Shown here piece by piece: positions 1 to 10,100 of a DNA stretch of 64,000 nucleotides (its first letter is position 1; every line of letters starts with the position of its first letter). Origin of the DNA: Siphonobacter sp. BAB-5405 (GTDB taxonomy: Bacteria > Bacteroidota > Bacteroidia > Cytophagales > Spirosomataceae). Location of the stretch: assembly GCF_002872335.1 (NCBI RefSeq), contig NZ_NJAG01000005.1, forward strand, positions 1 to 64,000. The letters are read 5' to 3'. The translations under genes were made by a program, and so were the position numbers. Below the pieces are notes generated by a model, which did no database searches, was not told the origin of the DNA, and was given only the letters and a program-made list of their open reading frames with translations.

Positions 1-97
<97 letters not shown>

Positions 98-121
98 CGC
101 AGCGGCCGCCGCTCACAACCC

Positions 122-1234
122 CTAATATCCCTCCCACCAACGTTCGGTAGAATAGTTACCTCCAATCGGCACTAGCTCACCAATGCGGGGCGTGGTAATC
201 GGTTGTTGAACCTCTTTCGCTTTTTTTGTCATCCGCTCGATGGGCTCTTTCCAGGGGTGTAAGGCCAGCGTAAACTTGCCCCAGTGTACGGGCATCAGTA
301 CTTCGGCCTTTAAATCCTTGGCGGCCTGAACCGTTTCCTCGGGCATCATATGGATGTAATGCCACATCAGGTTATACTGCCCGCATTCCAGCAAAGCCAG
401 ATCAAAAGGACCATATTTCTCACCGATTTCCTTAAAGTGAGGGCCGTATCCCGAATCCCCACCGAGAAAAATAGTCTGCGTAGGTGTTTTTAGTACGTAT
501 GAATTCCAGAGCGTCTGTCCGCGTTTGAGTCCCCGACCGGAAAAGTGTCTTCCCGGCGTAGCGGTCAACTGAAGATCATCCGAGATTTTCCCGGCTTCGT
601 ACCAGTCATATTCAGTAATGGCTTCCGGTTTCACGCCCCAGCGTTCCAGGTGTGAACCTACGCCCAGAGCCACGTGAAAATGTTTGGTTCGGGAAGCCAG
701 CTTCAGGATCGTATCATAATCCAGGTGATCGTAGTGATCGTGGGAAATAATGATGGCATCCAGCTCCGGGAAATCGTCTGCTCCGTACATTTCCGTACAG
801 GGATAGGCCTTCGAACCCACGAATTGAAAAGGCGACGTTCGTCCGCTGAAAACCGGATCTACCAACAGATTTTTTCCGTTAACGCGAAGGAAGTACGACG
901 AATGTCCAAACCAGACCAGCACGGGTTCCGTACCGGTTAGCGTTTTCAGATTGGTTTTCACCGACGGTAAAGGCCGTTCCGGCTCCCGCCCTTCGGTGGG
1001 TTTGAAATAGGCGGCGATGAGCTTAAACCAGGAAGATTCCGGGTTCATCATCGGCGTTTCGAGCGGATACTGAAACGTGCCGTTTTTGTAATTCGGCGAA
1101 TGCTTAATTCGTTCGAGCCGGCCCCCCGAAGCCGTTCCTCCGAAGGTGGGCAACTGCAAGACGAGTACCGTAATCAAACCTAAAATCACAAGCGTACTCA
1201 GCAGAATAATCATGCCTTTTTTAAATTTTTTCAT
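122..1234 (-). CDS. MBL-fold metal-dependent hydrolase, membrane-anchored (UlaG/NAPE-PLD-like)
   Basis: A metallo-beta-lactamase-fold hydrolase of the group containing UlaG and NAPE-PLD. The zinc motif HDHYDHLD is visible, preceded by the strand GHSSYFLRVNGKNLLVDPVF and followed by LGGDSGYGPHF and PVHWGKF, which supply the other metal ligands. An N-terminal hydrophobic helix (IILLSTLVILGLITVLVLQL) points to a membrane or lipid-facing anchor. I start at MKKFKKGM because it puts the basic residues directly before this helix; an in-frame ATG lies 21 bases upstream at 1255. It follows the SBF-type transporter gene by a few tens of bases on the same strand, so the two are probably co-transcribed. 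The substrate (phosphodiester, lactone or N-acyl-phospholipid) cannot be read from sequence. Confidence 0.85.
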   Translation of the reverse strand: MKKFKKGMIILLSTLVILGLITVLVLQLPTFGGTASGGRLERIKHSPNYKNGTFQYPLETPMMNPESSWFKLIAAYFKPTEGREPERPLPSVKTNLKTLTGTEPVLVWFGHSSYFLRVNGKNLLVDPVFSGRTSPFQFVGSKAYPCTEMYGADDFPELDAIIISHDHYDHLDYDTILKLASRTKHFHVALGVGSHLERWGVKPEAITEYDWYEAGKISDDLQLTATPGRHFSGRGLKRGQTLWNSYVLKTPTQTIFLGGDSGYGPHFKEIGEKYGPFDLALLECGQYNLMWHYIHMMPEETVQAAKDLKAEVLMPVHWGKFTLALHPWKEPIERMTKKAKEVQQPITTPRIGELVPIGGNYSTERWWEGY

Positions 1235-1277
1235 GGGGGAATAGTGAAAGTCCAACGCTTTCCAGACGACGTAATTC

Positions 1278-2324
1278 TCAATTCGTTAAAGTAGTTCCTT
1301 CCGACAAATGGTGCTGGGCCGCCATTCGTTGGGCCATCACACTCACTACGATCAATTGCAAGGCATGGTACAACATCAGCGGTAATAACAGAATCCCTAA
1401 CGCCGCACTATTGGTAAAGAGAACTTTAGACATTACGGTACCGTGCACCAATGACTTTTTCGAGCCACAAAAAACCGCCGTAATGCGATCTTCCCGATTG
1501 AATCCCAGTAGATTACAGATACCCGTAATGATAAAATAACCCGTAAAAAACAAAACTAACATCCCTGCACTCAGTATCAACAAATCACCCCAGCTGAGGT
1601 TGCTAAACAGGTGTTGATCGAATGATTCACAGAAAGCCGTATAGACAATAATCAGAATGGTCGTCTGATCGAAATAGCGAAGAAACTTCTTCTTACTCTC
1701 GGCCCAGGCTCCACCGTATTTGTTGAGTACAATTCCCACAATCACGGGTAACAGTACCTGTAACATCAGTTTACCCATAATGTCGCCGAGGTGATTTTCG
1801 CCCCCTTCCCCTGCCGTATTCACAACCTGCATCCAGAGCGGCGTAATAAACACACCCATGATACTGGAAATGCTGGCGTTGAAAATCGCCGCCGGAATGT
1901 TTCCCTCCGCAATGGAGACCATCACTACGGAAGAAGATACTGTTGAGGGTAAGGTAGACAGAAAAAATACGCCCATCCACACCATTTGGTTGTCGGCATT
2001 TTCCAGAAAGGTTTTGGCGATTAAGACCAGCACCGGGAACAGGATAAAGGTACTAACGTGGACGACAATATGTAACCGCCAATTGGTAAGACCAGCCTTT
2101 AGTTTTTCCTTACTCAGTCGTAATCCGTAAAAAAAGAAGATCAGCGAAACACCGTAGTTAGCCAGATTGGATAACGAAAACGTTCCTTCTCCCAGTCCAC
2201 CTTCGGGCCAGAGATACGCCAGGAGAATCATTCCCAGCAGGGCCAGAATGAACCCGTCCAGGCCAATTTTACTGAGCAGTTTCAAGGGATTGAACGAACG
2301 GGAAGACGCGGATACATTCGACAT
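1278..2324 (-). CDS. Bile acid:sodium symporter family protein (SBF-like, YfeH type)
   Basis: An integral membrane transporter with about ten hydrophobic segments, matching the SBF-like family (PF13593) that includes E. coli YfeH. Typical stretches are STLPSTVSSSVVMVSIAEGN, with the crossover-helix Ser/Thr cluster, NASISSIMGVFITPLW, and FCGSKKSLVHGTVMSKVLF near the C-terminus. The open frame extends 31 codons upstream to 2417, but that extension is polar and unlike the family, so I place the start at MSNVSASSR. Substrate unknown; the family moves organic anions with sodium. Likely first gene of a unit with the downstream MBL-fold hydrolase. Confidence 0.85.
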   Translation of the reverse strand: MSNVSASSRSFNPLKLLSKIGLDGFILALLGMILLAYLWPEGGLGEGTFSLSNLANYGVSLIFFFYGLRLSKEKLKAGLTNWRLHIVVHVSTFILFPVLVLIAKTFLENADNQMVWMGVFFLSTLPSTVSSSVVMVSIAEGNIPAAIFNASISSIMGVFITPLWMQVVNTAGEGGENHLGDIMGKLMLQVLLPVIVGIVLNKYGGAWAESKKKFLRYFDQTTILIIVYTAFCESFDQHLFSNLSWGDLLILSAGMLVLFFTGYFIITGICNLLGFNREDRITAVFCGSKKSLVHGTVMSKVLFTNSAALGILLLPLMLYHALQLIVVSVMAQRMAAQHHLSEGTTLTN

Positions 2325-2476
2325 AACAGAGCAGTTTGTGGGATACTTTTCCTGATTTAGTATCCGATTCTTTTCAATAAGATCATACCGACGAAACTTC
2401 GGTTGCGATCCAGTCATTCAGAATTAGCTACAAATAAGCGTTCAGCTAACCATTTGTGAAGCAGAAATCTAAAAAT

Positions 2477-2512
2477 AAAAGCAGGATGCGATTCTAGCCG
2501 CATCCTGCTTTT
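2477..2512 (-). terminator. Intrinsic terminator after the M3 peptidase gene
   Basis: A perfect 14-bp inverted repeat (AAAAGCAGGATGCG / CGCATCCTGCTTTT) with an 8-base loop, 24 bases past the stop codon of the M3 peptidase gene and ending in T-rich sequence when read on the minus strand. Confidence 0.85.
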
Positions 2513-2535
2513 CAGTACTTTACCTTTATTGGTTT

Positions 2536-4644
2536 CTACATATTCGTCAGTAAGCCCCGACGACGCAGTAGTGGTTTGATGTCGGGTTCGGCTCCCCGGA
2601 AGTTTTTGTACAACTTCATGGGCTCGTCCGTACCGCCGCGTTCAAGTACGTTTTTACGGAATGCTTCCGCCGATTTTTTGTCAAACAGACCTTTTTGTTT
2701 GAAAACCTCAAACGCATCCGCATCCAGTACTGCTGACCAGATGTAGCTGTAATAACCTGCCGAATAGCCGCCCGAGAACGAGTGCTGGAAGTACGTACTC
2801 CGGTAGCGAGGTGGAATCTGCTCGATCAGGCCGATTTTATCCATGGCATTCTTCTCGAACGTCAGTACGTCGCTGGGTGTTTGTCCGGGAGCCAGCGTGT
2901 GATACGCCATGTCGAGGATGGAAGCCGCCAGGTATTCGCTGGTCAGGAAGCCCTGATTGAACAGGCTACTTTTCTTAAGTTTTTCGACCAGAGCGTCCGG
3001 AATGATTTCGCCCGTTTGGTAATGTTTGGCGTAAAGCTTCAGCATTTCTGGCTCAGTAGCCCAGTTTTCCATGATTTGCGAAGGTAGCTCCACAAAGTCA
3101 CGCGGAACCGACGTTCCGGACAGACTACCGTAATTGACGTTCGACAGTAAGCCGTGCAGGGCGTGACCAAATTCGTGGAAGAAGGTCGTCGTCTCATCTA
3201 TACTCAACAGAGCCGGAGCGTTGCCTACGGGTTTCGAAAAGTTACAAACGATGGATACGACGGGAGCGATAAACTTCCCGTTTTGCACTTCCTGCTTCCG
3301 GTAACTGGTCATCCAGGCCCCGCCACGTTTGCTGGCCCGGGGGAAGAAATCCATGTACATGATACCCACGTGCTTGCCATTGGCTTCCTTCACTTCGTAC
3401 GCCATCGCTTCGGGGTGGTACACGGGTAGGTCAGCAAGAGGCGTAAACTTCAAGCCGTATAATTTTTCACAAAGCGTAAAAATTCCCTGCTTCACATTTT
3501 CCAGTGAGAAATACGGACGTAATTCTTCTTCGTCGAGGTTGTATTTTTCCTTACGAAGTTTCTCGGCATAATACCGCCAGTCCCAGCCCGCGAGTTTTTC
3601 GTTTTTACCCTCTTTGTCCATCAAAGCCTGTAAGTCAGCGGCTTCTTTTTTAGTCACGGGTACGGTAGCCGTCCACAGTTGGTTCAGCAGTTCGTTCACC
3701 TTGGCGGGCGTTTTAGCCATACTTTCTTCCAGCACGTACGCCGCGTGATTTTCGTAACCCAGCAACTGAGCCCGTTCGGCTCGTAGAGCGACGAGCTTGG
3801 CAATGATGGCTTTGTTGTCGCGATCGTCGTTGTGATTGGCCCGTTCGATATACGCCTTGAAGATTTTCTCACGAAGCGAACGATTATCCGCGTATTGCAG
3901 GAAAGGCATGACGCTCGGATTTTGGAGCGTAAAAACCCATTTACCGGCCATATTCCGCTTTTTAGCTTCGTCAGCAGCGGAGGCAATCAGTGATTGGGGT
4001 AAACCGCTTAAATCGGATTGCTGATCGATCACCAGCGTGTAGGCGTTGTTTTCACCCAGCAAATTCTGACCGTACTTCAGTGTCAGCAGGGATTGCTCCT
4101 GGTTGATTTCCCGCAGGCGAGCCTGTTTATCGGGCGAAAGTGCCGCTCCACTCCGTACGAAATTCTTGTAGGTTTTTTCCAGCAACATCAGTTGCTCGGG
4201 CGTCAGTTTCAGGGATTTCCGCTGATCGTATACGGCTTTTACCCGCTTGAACAGATCGGGATTCAACTGAATATCATCCCGGTGTTTAGACAATTGAGGA
4301 GCCAGTTGCTGAGCGATCTTCTGAATTTCATCGTTCGTATTGGCCGAATTCAGATTGTAAAATACGGTACTAACCCGATCCAGAATTTCGCCACTGTTAT
4401 CCATGGCGACGATGGTATTCTCGAACGTTGGCATATCCCGACGGCGTACCAGAGCCTGAATCTGAGAGGCCTGTTGCCGCATGCCTTCTTCAAAAGCTGG
4501 CTGGAAATGTTCCGTGCGAATTTTATCAAAAGGCGGAACACCAAAGGGCGTCGTATAGGCTGCCAGAAAGGGATTGTCCGTAGCCGGACGAGGCTGTCCG
4601 AACGCCAGTGTTGCAGTCACCATGAGCGGGAGCAGAAGTTTCAT
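2536..4644 (-). CDS. dcp: Secreted M3-family peptidyl-dipeptidase (Dcp-like)
   Basis: A zinc metallopeptidase of family M3 (thimet oligopeptidase / peptidyl-dipeptidase Dcp), about 700 residues as usual for the family. The zinc motif HEFGH (His490, Glu491, His494 from this start) lies in TTTFFHEFGHALHGLLSN, and the C-terminal substrate-closing region with SGGYSAGYYSYIWSAVLDAD is present. I start at MKLLLPLMVTATLAFGQ, a clean signal peptide; the open frame runs 26 codons further upstream to 4722 without such features. It probably trims short peptides in the periplasm or outside the cell. It stands alone, with its own terminator downstream and an intergenic region shared with the divergent aquaporin gene. 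Confidence 0.9.
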   Translation of the reverse strand: MKLLLPLMVTATLAFGQPRPATDNPFLAAYTTPFGVPPFDKIRTEHFQPAFEEGMRQQASQIQALVRRRDMPTFENTIVAMDNSGEILDRVSTVFYNLNSANTNDEIQKIAQQLAPQLSKHRDDIQLNPDLFKRVKAVYDQRKSLKLTPEQLMLLEKTYKNFVRSGAALSPDKQARLREINQEQSLLTLKYGQNLLGENNAYTLVIDQQSDLSGLPQSLIASAADEAKKRNMAGKWVFTLQNPSVMPFLQYADNRSLREKIFKAYIERANHNDDRDNKAIIAKLVALRAERAQLLGYENHAAYVLEESMAKTPAKVNELLNQLWTATVPVTKKEAADLQALMDKEGKNEKLAGWDWRYYAEKLRKEKYNLDEEELRPYFSLENVKQGIFTLCEKLYGLKFTPLADLPVYHPEAMAYEVKEANGKHVGIMYMDFFPRASKRGGAWMTSYRKQEVQNGKFIAPVVSIVCNFSKPVGNAPALLSIDETTTFFHEFGHALHGLLSNVNYGSLSGTSVPRDFVELPSQIMENWATEPEMLKLYAKHYQTGEIIPDALVEKLKKSSLFNQGFLTSEYLAASILDMAYHTLAPGQTPSDVLTFEKNAMDKIGLIEQIPPRYRSTYFQHSFSGGYSAGYYSYIWSAVLDADAFEVFKQKGLFDKKSAEAFRKNVLERGGTDEPMKLYKNFRGAEPDIKPLLRRRGLLTNM

Positions 4645-4915
4645 TCGTAACGCGTTGTTGATGCTGAAAAAAGAAGCAAGGTACGGCTGAAAAGCGAGTC
4701 GAACAACCACCGCTTTCGCCAATGGTAAAAGCTATATCGCCTGATTTCTGTCATACTAAGTAAAATACCTGCCATACGTCTAAAATATACCTACCTACTT
4801 ATGACTCATTTTACCTTCACATCAATTAGTTTAATAAACCTAAATATTAACGTATTTCTTACAGTATCTACCAAAAATATACTTAAGCATTTTAACCTTT
4901 TAACTTATCTTTTTT

Positions 4916-5656
4916 ATGACAAAGAAATTTGCAGCTGAGTTTGTAGGCACCTTATGGCTGGTTCTGGGCGGTTGCGGCAGTGCAGTACTGGCGGCCGCTT
5001 TTCCTGAAGTGGGCATTGGTTTGGTGGGCGTATCCCTGGCCTTTGGTCTTACGGTAGTTACAATTGCCTACGCTTTAGGTCACATTTCAGGGGCTCACCT
5101 TAATCCTGCCGTTACGTTCGGATTTCTCGCCAGTGGCCGATTCAAAGCCAGCGAACTCATTCCTTATTTACTGGCTCAAATCCTGGGTGCCATTGCTGGA
5201 GCGGGCATTCTGTATCTGATCGCCAGTGGTAAAGCCGGGTTTGATCTAAGCGGCGGATTTGCCGCCAATGGTTATGGTACACATTCGCCCGGAGGCTACT
5301 CTTTACAGGCTGCGTTTGTAACTGAATTTGTCATGACGTTCCTGTTTCTCATCATCATTTTGGGAGCTACCGACGTAAAAGCAGCGAAGGGTTTTGCCGG
5401 TCTGGCCATTGGTTTAGGACTGACGCTGGTTCACCTGATCAGTATTCCGGTAACGAATACCTCCGTAAATCCGGCCCGTAGTATCAGTCAGGCTCTTTTT
5501 GTGGGGGATTGGGCGATGTCTCAATTATGGCTATTCATCGTGGCTCCGATTGCTGGAGCTATCGTAGCGGGAATTTTCTACCGCTTTGTATACAGTGAAG
5601 CTCCACGATTCTCGGATGATAAAATTCAGAAAGAACTGATTGAAGATAATCAGTAA
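4916..5656 (+). CDS. aqpZ: Aquaporin Z
   Basis: A six-helix major intrinsic protein. Both NPA pore motifs are present, [13 protein letters not shown] in the first half and [14 protein letters not shown] in the second, in two homologous halves. Residues around the pore (His in LTLVHLISI, Arg after the second NPA) fit the narrow, water-selective AqpZ filter rather than a glycerol facilitator. Length (246 residues) is normal. The gene is single, divergent from the M3 peptidase gene across an A+T-rich intergenic region, and ends at a strong terminator shared with the convergent chitinase gene. Confidence 0.95.
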   Translation: MTKKFAAEFVGTLWLVLGGCGSAVLAAAFPEVGIGLVGVSLAFGLTVVTIAYALGHISGAHLNPAVTFGFLASGRFKASELIPYLLAQILGAIAGAGILYLIASGKAGFDLSGGFAANGYGTHSPGGYSLQAAFVTEFVMTFLFLIIILGATDVKAAKGFAGLAIGLGLTLVHLISIPVTNTSVNPARSISQALFVGDWAMSQLWLFIVAPIAGAIVAGIFYRFVYSEAPRFSDDKIQKELIEDNQ

Positions 5657-5677
5657 AAGCAGCTACGGCTTCATACA

Positions 5678-5711
5678 GAAAAGGGTACGTCTTTATGGAC
5701 GTACCCTTTTC
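5678..5711. terminator. Bidirectional terminator between aqpZ and the chitinase gene
   Basis: A perfect 14-bp inverted repeat (GAAAAGGGTACGTC / GACGTACCCTTTTC) with a 6-base loop, between two convergent stop codons. It has A-rich and T-rich flanks so can work in both directions. Confidence 0.9.
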
Positions 5712-5728
5712 TGTTGCTTTATGTTTTC

Positions 5729-6862
5729 TTACTTCAACCCTTCCACTACTTCGTTGAGTAGTTTCTTGCCGGGCATGTCGAGCTGGTATTCCCAGTACAT
5801 GACGCCCGCCATCCCCTGCTTTTTGATATAGTCCATTTTGTATTGCATGGACTCTTCATCGCAGTAGGAAATGAAGGATTTGGTTTCCGGATTCCAGAGG
5901 TAAGGCACTTTCGCAGCCTCGTCCCAGTGACGGATATAGCCGTTTTTATTGATGTATTGGTCCGTCAACTCCGTGTAGCTGGTGAAGGAATGTTTGGTAT
6001 TGGTTGTCGGTTGAAACAGCCCGTTTTGCTCGGGCTTCACGTTCGTCCAGCCGCGACCGTAGAAGGGTACGCCTAAAACGATTTTACCGATGGGCACGCC
6101 TGCTTTCACGTGACCTTTTACCGCATCATCCGAACTGTTCCGCGAATGATCCCCTAACTTAGACTGGTACAGTGGACTGTGATGCCCCGTTACTACATCA
6201 TTGCCATGGTACAGATCGTAAGTCATGATGTTCACGTAATCGAGGTATTTCGCCGCCTTGCCCAGCTCCGTATGACTGACAAAAGCTGTATCACCACCGG
6301 TGGCCGAAGTCAGCAAATACGGATTGGATTTCAGTCGCTTGTTTTTCTTTTCCTGGGCATCCAGGTGTTCGCGTAGGGTCTTCAACAACAACGTATAATT
6401 CTGCTTGTCTTCCGGACGAAAAATGTTTCCGGCTCCGACCTGAGCGGGGTACTCCCAGTCAATATCCACGCCATCGAGGTGATACTCATTCAGGAGTTGC
6501 ATACAGCTTTTGGCAAATTTCTGACGGGCCGGTTCATTCACCGAAACGTCCGAAAAGTACTTGCAACCGCCCCAGCCCCCAATGGAAATGAGCAGTTTCA
6601 GGTCTTTATTGACGCTACGCAGAGCATCCAGAGCTTTGAGCGTTTTTACGTCGCGTTGGTTCAAAGGAGCCAGTACACCTGCCTCGTTAGGTACGGCAAA
6701 GGCAAAATTGATGTGCGTCATTTTTTTTGCATCCGCTTCCAGGCTTTCCCTGGTCCAGCCACCGCCCGTCACGTAACCGATTACTACGTATTTTTTGGAT
6801 TGCCCGAAGGCCCCTGCCGTACAAAAGAACAGCATCAGGATTAGAGAAAGATATTTAAGCAT
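5729..6862 (-). CDS. Secreted GH18 chitinase
   Basis: A glycoside hydrolase family 18 enzyme. The signature DxxDxDxE reads DGVDIDWEYP, with catalytic acid Glu137, and the substrate-assisted mechanism residues around YVNIMTYDLYH and the late barrel strand GVMYWEYQ are present. A signal peptide (MLKYLSLILMLFFCTAGAFGQ) directs export; there is no carbohydrate-binding module and no type IX sorting tail, so it is probably periplasmic or outer-membrane associated. Length 377 residues is a single catalytic domain. Substrate is most likely chitin or chitooligosaccharides, although some family members are endo-N-acetylglucosaminidases. It is transcribed alone, divergent from the large M4 protease gene. 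Confidence 0.9.
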   Translation of the reverse strand: MLKYLSLILMLFFCTAGAFGQSKKYVVIGYVTGGGWTRESLEADAKKMTHINFAFAVPNEAGVLAPLNQRDVKTLKALDALRSVNKDLKLLISIGGWGGCKYFSDVSVNEPARQKFAKSCMQLLNEYHLDGVDIDWEYPAQVGAGNIFRPEDKQNYTLLLKTLREHLDAQEKKNKRLKSNPYLLTSATGGDTAFVSHTELGKAAKYLDYVNIMTYDLYHGNDVVTGHHSPLYQSKLGDHSRNSSDDAVKGHVKAGVPIGKIVLGVPFYGRGWTNVKPEQNGLFQPTTNTKHSFTSYTELTDQYINKNGYIRHWDEAAKVPYLWNPETKSFISYCDEESMQYKMDYIKKQGMAGVMYWEYQLDMPGKKLLNEVVEGLK

Positions 6863-6985
6863 GTGAAGAAAGTTTAGTGGATAAAGGTACGCCGTATTCT
6901 GCAGTATGAACCAGATCAGTCACCGAATAACAGCCTTGTCCTGTCTCCTGCTTCATCTAAATCCGATCTAACCATCCCCTATACA

Positions 6986-7019
6986 TGAATAAGATTTTAC
7001 TTCCTCAAAATCTTATTCA
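6986..7019. promoter_or_regulatory. 13-bp palindrome upstream of the M4 protease gene
   Basis: A perfect inverted repeat TGAATAAGATTTT / AAAATCTTATTCA with an 8-base centre lies in the intergenic region between the divergent chitinase and M4 protease genes. A third copy of the half-site (TGAATAAGA) occurs at 7126-7134, close to the M4 protease start. There is no T-tract of terminator type and no upstream gene on the plus strand to terminate, so an operator is the better reading. The protein that binds it is unknown. Confidence 0.5.
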
Positions 7020-7162
7020 CCAGCCTTTTTGCATATAAATACACAGTTTAAAACTATACGTCATAGCTATTTATACTCCGCTTTTGCACCTTTCTTAGGA
7101 TATTACTTACTTGTCGACATTATATTGAATAAGACTTTTTATCTAACCTTTGGGCTCCCTGT

Positions 7163-10100
7163 ATGAAGCACGTATTACTTCTATTTTTTCTCATCTTCTT
7201 TCATGCCACAACCTTTGCTCAACGCGTAGCTAAGGAAACCATTCAGGCGTTTACCAGTCAAACGGGTTCTTTTGTATCCATCAGCCCGGTTAATCAAAAC
7301 GTGAACTTTATCCGTCTCCCCTCCGCACGGGCTTTAGTACTCCCAGGTAGCGACGTTCAGGATAAATCACTGGCATTCTTAACTCAACAGGCCAAACTCT
7401 ACGGTATTCGTTCGGGTATGGATTTATTCAGTCCGCAGCAATCGCAAAAGGACCTTTACGGAATCGAACACATTAGCCTCCAACAGTTGTACGCGGGTGT
7501 ACCCATCTTCGACGGCGTTTTAAGATTCCATTATGATCAGGGAGGGGCATTAACTTCCGTCAATGGAAATTTTATTCCGGGTATTAAAGTAAATCCGAAG
7601 CCCACGCTTTCGCAACAAATCGTTGAGGAGCGGGCATTGAAAAATATTGAGTTACCGACAGGCACCCAGTCGCCATTGAAAGTGCGTCAGTCAACCTTAT
7701 ATATTTTTCAGAAAGGGTTGCTGCAGGGCTATCCCGGAGCGATCCATCTGGTGTATGAGGTGGAAGTTACTAATGATGTCAATGTACGGGAATTTGTCTT
7801 CGTCGATGCCCATACGGGTGAAGTCGTAGAGCAATTTACGGGCATTCACGGGATTCATCGTGAGTTATCAGAAAACAACCGGTCTAACGTCATTTGGAAA
7901 GAAGGCGATCCTTTCCCGGGTTCGCTGAATAAATGGCAACAATCCGAAATCGAATCCGCTGGGAACATCTACAATCTGATGAAAAATGCCTTCGGCTACG
8001 TTTCATACGATAACAAAGATGCACCCATGCGAACGGTCAACAACGACCCGCAAATTGCCTGCCCCAATGCGAGCTGGAATGGCAGCACGACTAACTATTG
8101 CGACGGCACAGCCGCTGACGACGTCGTGGCCCACGAATGGGGTCATGCCTACACCCAATACACGAGTGGTCTGATTTACGCCTGGCAATCGGGGGCTCTG
8201 AATGAATCCTATTCCGATATTTGGGGCGAAACCGTCGATTTGCTTAACGGCTACATGGATGAGGATGAGAATCTTTCCGTACGAACGAGTTGCGGGAGTT
8301 CCAGCCGATGGCAGGTGGGAGAAAAAGCCACGGCTTTTGGTGGGGCCCTCCGCGATATGTGGGATCCTACCTGTCACGGAGATCCGGGAAAAGTTTCCGA
8401 TCCACAATACCGCTGCATTCCCTCCGACAGAGGAGGTGTACACGCAAACTCAGGCGTACTCAATCACGCCTACGCCCTGCTTGTTGACGGAGGTACCTAT
8501 AATGGCTATACGATTAACGGCATTGGCCTAACCAAGGCCGCTCATATTTTCTGGCGGACACAAAGGGTATACCTGACCCGAACGAGCGATTTTACGGTCC
8601 AGGCTAATGCCCTGGAAGCCTCGGCTAATGATCTGATTGGCATCAATCTAAAAGCCCTTTCTACGGCTTCGAATGATCCTGGCTTCTCCGGACAAACGAT
8701 TACCTCGAACGATGTGGAGGAGCTCGGTAAGGTTATTAAAGCCGTTGAATTACGACTCGCGAATACTGACTGCGACTTCACCAGCCTGTACAAGCCCGTT
8801 GCCGATAATTGCGACGGCTCCCTGCCCGGTAAAGCGTTTTTCTACGAGGATTTTGAAAGTGGTATGGACGGCTGGACGGTCGCTACCCTCGACACAAACG
8901 GTACTTTCACGCCGCGTCAATGGGAGGTAAAATCCACTTCACTAGTAAATCGCCCCGGACATGCCGCGTTTGCAACCGACCCTAATTCGGGCGACTGCTC
9001 AACGGTATCAGAAAGGGGCGTTCTTCGTTTGTATAGCCCCACCATTACCATTCCGGCGAACGCTTCTGGCCCTTTCAACCTGGCTTTCAAGCACTACATT
9101 GCACTGGAACCAGATTACGACGGAGGGAACATCAAATACAAGATTGGTGATGGGTCGTGGACACTGGTTCCATCCGATGCCTTCCTGGTGAATGCGTATC
9201 CTTCCCAATTGTTTACCAGTGCCCAGGACAATACAAATCCGCTGCAAGGCCAGTTCGCCTTTACGGGGGGAGACCGATCGAGCAATTCAAGTGGCTGGAT
9301 TGAAAGCCGCATTGACTTAACGGCACTAGGGCTGGCTGCCGGACAAACCATTCAACTCCGTTGGGATATGGGTACCGACTGTGGCGTGGGTTGGTACGGA
9401 TGGTACATTGACGACGTCAGTGTGTATTCCTGTGCCCTACCAGCCGTTCACTTTGCCCTGGCAGAATCGCAGCTCAATGAAGCGGAAGCGACGACTCCCG
9501 ATAACTGTCGTAAATACGTGGAAAAAACGATTGAAATCGTCATTGACAAAGCCCCCTCTCAACCCGTAACGGTTACGCTTCAGAACCCTGGCGGTACCGC
9601 TACTCAGGGAATAGATTATACGTTTTCCCCGACTTCGGTCACCTTGCAGGCTGGCCAGCTCTCCAAACAAATTACGGTCCGAATGTACAGCGATGGTAAT
9701 GTGGAGGGCGATGAAACAATTCAGTGGCGGTATACGGTCCATGCAAATGGAGGGGATGGATTTGCGGGAGGAACACTCCAAACCCACACGTTAACCATCC
9801 ACGATAAGGAAATTGATCCGGAGAACTTTGGAGGCACCCTTTATTCGGCCAACTTTAATAATAGCCTTGAAAACTGGACCATCACCAATGGGGGAAATTC
9901 CAGCCCAACCTGGGAACGCGTACCTTATTATACATACAGTACGGGGGGCACTCGCTATTATCAAGCCCTGTACAACACCCCATTTTTGTTCGTGAATAGC
10001 AACGCCACGAGGGGCGATATGATGGATGAGATCGTGGAATCACCCCCATTCAATACCCTCGGATTCTCAGACCTGAAACTTTCTTTCGATCAGTATTTCC

